A stretch of 64,000 bases of DNA, taken from the NCBI RefSeq assembly GCF_004379255.2, contig NC_056034.1, positions 37,244,887 through 37,308,886 on the forward strand, in the 5' to 3' direction. Below are positions 61,161 to 64,000 of the stretch, piece by piece. The stretch is from Salvia splendens (Eukaryota; Streptophyta; Magnoliopsida; Lamiales; Lamiaceae). Under the pieces are notes generated by a model that ran no database searches, had not been told where the DNA came from, and was given only the letters and a program-made list of their open reading frames with translations. Both the position numbers and the translations under genes were made by a program. Each line of letters begins with the position of its first letter. Within the stretch, counting starts at the first letter, position 1.

Positions 61161-61897
61161 TGATGAATCCGCGAATTTCTGATGTTTGTAAATGCTGGTA
61201 GAGAATGAAAATGCAGATCACGACACAGAGATTTTACGTGGTTCGATTTACTGAAGTAAATCTACGTCCACGGGAAGAAGGGAGGGCAAGATTGTATTGC
61301 TTGATCTGGGATTACAGCTTACAACACAGACTTGCTATATGATGTTTTATCTTTAGAGAGCTTAACCTTTTTCTACCAGATCTAAGTTCTATTTATACAT
61401 TGAACTAAGATCGTGGCTTGCATCACCACTAATGATGGTTGTGGATGTCGTGGAGGTCATGGAGGTCCTGCATGTAGCGTAGGTCATGGCCTACGATCGT
61501 GGCCTGAGCCGACACCACGTGGTAGTGGGTGTGTTGGAAGTTGTGGAAATCCTGTATGGGTCCACTAACTCCTTGTTCGGTCGAATACTGAGACCGAACT
61601 GCTTTGGTTGCCGATCTGAGAGTAGAGCTTGATGCCGACCTGAGAGCAGAGCTTGATGTTCGGTCGAATACTGAGACCGAACTGCTTTGGTTGCCGGTCT
61701 GAGAGTAGAGCTTGATGCCGTCCTGAGAGCAGAGCTTGATTGGTTGGCTTTTACCGAGCTGTAGGCTGAGGCCGAACTCTTTGGTAACGCCGAACTCATA
61801 CTCTTCCTTGGGCTTTGGGCCGAACTCATACTCTTCCTTGGGCTTTGGGCTGATGGGCCGTCATTGCTGTTGGGCTTGTTTAGTACGCACCCCATCA
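61161..61897 (-). repeat. 5' LTR of the Tat-type element
   Basis: The same 737-bp sequence as 54055-54791, with one visible difference. The minus-strand TATA box TGTATAAATAGAAC lies near 61391 and would drive gag. Confidence 0.95.
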
Positions 61898-61902
61898 GTA
61901 TT

Positions 61903-62510
61903 CTTGCAGGGCATCATAACAAGGGATGCCAACTAGACTAGGAGCATACTCCATGCGACTTCAATTCCACAAAATAAGTACCAGTATAAAATTTAACAAA
62001 TGCGAAGTTAGAACTTAAAATTAAGAAAAGTGTATGTTGATGAATATTTTTTCCATGTTACAAGGACAATATACAGTACTAGTAGAATGAATATACAATG
62101 ATGATCTTATATATGCTGTTTTTTTATTACCTTTTATTGCTTGTACATCATCCCATGTATGAACACACTCAGCATTACTATACTTGGAATTAAATTTGAG
62201 AGCCATTTAACGTGGTGTTCCATTTAAGTTTAGTAGACATAAGGTAGGGTCACATTCAAATTTTGTTGTCTACTCACATGGATTCTAAAATTGATGTAAA
62301 GTGAGCGCATCACACAAAAAAGTTTCTTTTGTGAAATTTCTAATTGAATAGTACTTTAAATAATTTTAAAAAATGAAAAATGCAATTAGCTAGAATAGTA
62401 GTAGTACTACGGATATAGGTATAGAGAGCCTACACACGGTAAAGGAGGCTTTGGTTAGTGGGGGATGATTTCATCAATTGTGGGAAACCTTTTTGTGACG
62501 CTGTTGGATT
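61903..62510. other. AT-rich spacer
   Basis: No gene is seen between the Tat-type element and the SINE. Confidence 0.5.
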
Positions 62511-62524
62511 CTCTATTCTTTTAT

Positions 62525-62782
62525 TGCAGCAAAAGGCGATTCCGTCGCTTTGGCGGTCCCCACACTCCGGCTCGACATAATGTGAGAGGGTTCAATCATG
62601 GTACGCAGTAGCCCGTTAAGGGGGAGGCCTTAACCCACTGGCTGCCAGAAGCCCATCTCCCAATGCCTTACACTTGTGCCCGAGAGATGGAAGCAACTAC
62701 ACGACAGCAGTGGGATTCGAACTCAGGCTCATTGCAGCAAGATCTTCCCATCCGTTGCCAACTGCGCTACGCCCCTGCGGGC
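62525..62782 (-). mobile_element. tRNA-derived SINE
   Basis: On the minus strand the element starts GCCCGCAGGGGCGTAGCGCA. It has a pol III A box (TAGCGCAGTTGG, 62769-62758) and B box (GTTCGAATCC, 62722-62713). A perfect 14-bp duplication CTCTATTCTTTTAT flanks it (62511-62524 and 62783-62796). The 258-bp length and long duplication are typical of a SINE moved by LINE machinery. The tRNA part is not a functional tRNA. Confidence 0.93.
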
Positions 62783-62796
62783 CTCTATTCTTTTAT

Positions 62797-64000
62797 GTTT
62801 ATATGTTTACTATATGCATGTTAATAATTGTTTTATAGTATTATGCTTTCAATCCATGATATCAATGACAATTAAAGACTTAAGTGTTTGCATCATATGG
62901 AGATTTTTGGGGAATCTTATATAAGATGAATCGTGATGGATGCAAATTTAACGAATGAGTACTACTATTATTTAAGTTATGTTGAGATCCCTAATAAATA
63001 CTAGTAGTACTAGAATTTCTCCAGTATCATATTTGAAAAGTCAATACTATATATTTACAGTTATCATAGCATTTTAAAATTGGAGTAACCCCATGAAATA
63101 CTTCAAGTGTCCATTTTGAACTTAAGCCAAACACGCTTACGTGAAATGACATATCCGCCCTCAACAATTTTTGGTAGGGGAGTACATCTTTTAGTAGAGT
63201 AGTAATGCAAAACAGGTAAAATTAACTTAAAATTTCCTATCCGGGCTATCTAACTTAAAGAATAAAATAACGATTAAGATTATTCTCTAAATATAGACAT
63301 CCAACAAAAATAAAATTTCAATTTCGATACAGGCTGGGCGGATAGGGGTCAATTGTGTCAATTCAAGGTGGAGGAGCGCATGAATAATGTCCATTTACGT
63401 AAATTCCGATCTTTTAATACTTATGAGCTGCGAGTAATTACATGAAAAACAGATTTTGACTTCCATTATTGGAGAGCTGAAATTTAGTTTTATTTTGTAA
63501 AAGTCGTCATTCGATGCATAATTATTGTATTGGTGATAAAAATAAAAATAAAATTAAAAATAAAAATAAAGAAATTCGGTCAAAAACGTGCCTTAGTATA
63601 TATAACTAGTATATGGAAATATCATATATTGAGCTGTCTCTTGAACATTATACTTTTAACATTCCTCCATTGGAGACAGACATCATATAGCTTTCCCATA
63701 TTATGCTTTCCTTAAAATAAGATTGGTATGTCTGCAATTGAACATCTCTGCCATTCAAAAATGAGAAATTAATATACTCTCTGTCTACCAATAATCATCT
63801 TATTTTATCATTTTCAATCGTCCACTAATAAATATTATAGTATTTGCTTTTATACTCATTTTTGTAATGGAACCACATATTTCACTTAAATTTATTTTAT
63901 AATAAAATAAATTTATAAAAATAGGATTCACCTTCGGCAATATTAAAGATTTTTCTTATTGTCTATGTTTATCACCCTCGATTTTGATCTGATAATTTCT
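62797..64000. other. AT-rich spacer
   Basis: No gene is seen. An A-rich simple stretch lies at 63537-63572, and a possible Stowaway-like end (ACTCTCTGTCTACCAATAAT) at 63776 runs toward the window edge. Confidence 0.5.

Larger units (their letters stand above)
54055..61897 (-). mobile_element. Young non-autonomous Tat-type Ty3/gypsy retrotransposon
   Basis: This 7843-bp element has two 737-bp LTRs that differ, by eye, at one base (A 54716 versus G 61822), and a perfect GTATT target duplication (54050-54054, 61898-61902). It reads on the minus strand: 5' LTR 61897-61161, primer-binding site TGGCGCCGACTGTGGG (61159-61144), gag, a large pol deletion, an integrase tail, two repeat blocks, an antisense gene on the plus strand, a purine tract (complement of the C8 run at 54795-54802), then the 3' LTR 54791-54055. 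The primer site, the gag and integrase types and the antisense ORF all point to the Tat lineage. Confidence 0.95.

Noticed and set aside
62700..62784. A tRNA gene
   Set aside because: A and B boxes are present, but the cloverleaf is not kept, the transcript continues 170 bp, and a 14-bp duplication flanks the whole unit, so it is a SINE.

Overview
The window is nuclear DNA from a flowering plant. Genes are spliced with GT-AG introns, spacers are AT-rich, and every mobile element seen belongs to a plant family (Stowaway, PIF/Harbinger, Mutator-like, chromovirus, Tat, tRNA-derived SINE). Overall style suggests a eudicot, perhaps an asterid such as Lamiales; the species cannot be fixed from sequence alone. 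Only two ordinary host genes look intact: a Ran GTPase-activating protein with a WPP domain (plus strand, CDS 3216-4844, intron in the 5' leader) and a SWI2/SNF2 chromatin-remodelling ATPase of the CHR12/CHR23 (MINU) type (minus strand, 12 coding exons, 39355-47613, 1076 aa). A third host gene, a cysteine-rich receptor-like kinase (minus strand, about 10640-20047), is a pseudogene whose first intron holds a 6.2-kb Mutator-like element.

Layout. 1-1440: AT-rich spacer. 1440-5250: RanGAP. 5545-8590: a Stowaway MITE and a Harbinger element carrying only the Myb-like ORF1. 8591-10080: a non-autonomous Mutator-like element with a perfect 9-bp target duplication. 10640-20047: the kinase pseudogene, interrupted by a related autonomous-type element (12995-19173) with a decayed mudrA-like gene and, converging on it, a small GRF zinc-finger/membrane gene. 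20073-24738: a decayed Ty3/gypsy chromovirus. 25832-29705: a second Harbinger element carrying only the transposase, then a third one with a broken ORF1. 27890-36360: nested inverted-repeat elements. 37089-38600: MITEs and a Ty1/copia scrap. 39355-47690: the remodeller gene, with two Stowaway MITEs in its introns. 49028-49743: a Harbinger-type non-autonomous element. 54055-61897: a very young Tat-type LTR retrotransposon. 62525-62782: a SINE. The rest is AT-rich spacer.

The most interesting part is the Tat-type element. Its 737-bp LTRs differ at one position by eye and are flanked by GTATT on both sides. It reads on the minus strand. gag is open, but protease, RT, RNase H and most of integrase are deleted. 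On the opposite strand it carries a four-exon antisense gene (55130-57975) that splices in frame into an 818-aa protein with a Transposase_28-like (putative gypsy type transposon) N-terminus, a basic middle and long coiled coils. Exactly 13 copies of a 39-bp repeat lie beside it. The Mutator-like element with a GRF zinc-finger gene in the mudrB position, and the two Harbinger elements that split the two-gene system between them, are the next most notable points.

Exon limits were found by reading splice signals and keeping frame. Family assignments rest on recognised motifs, not on database searches.
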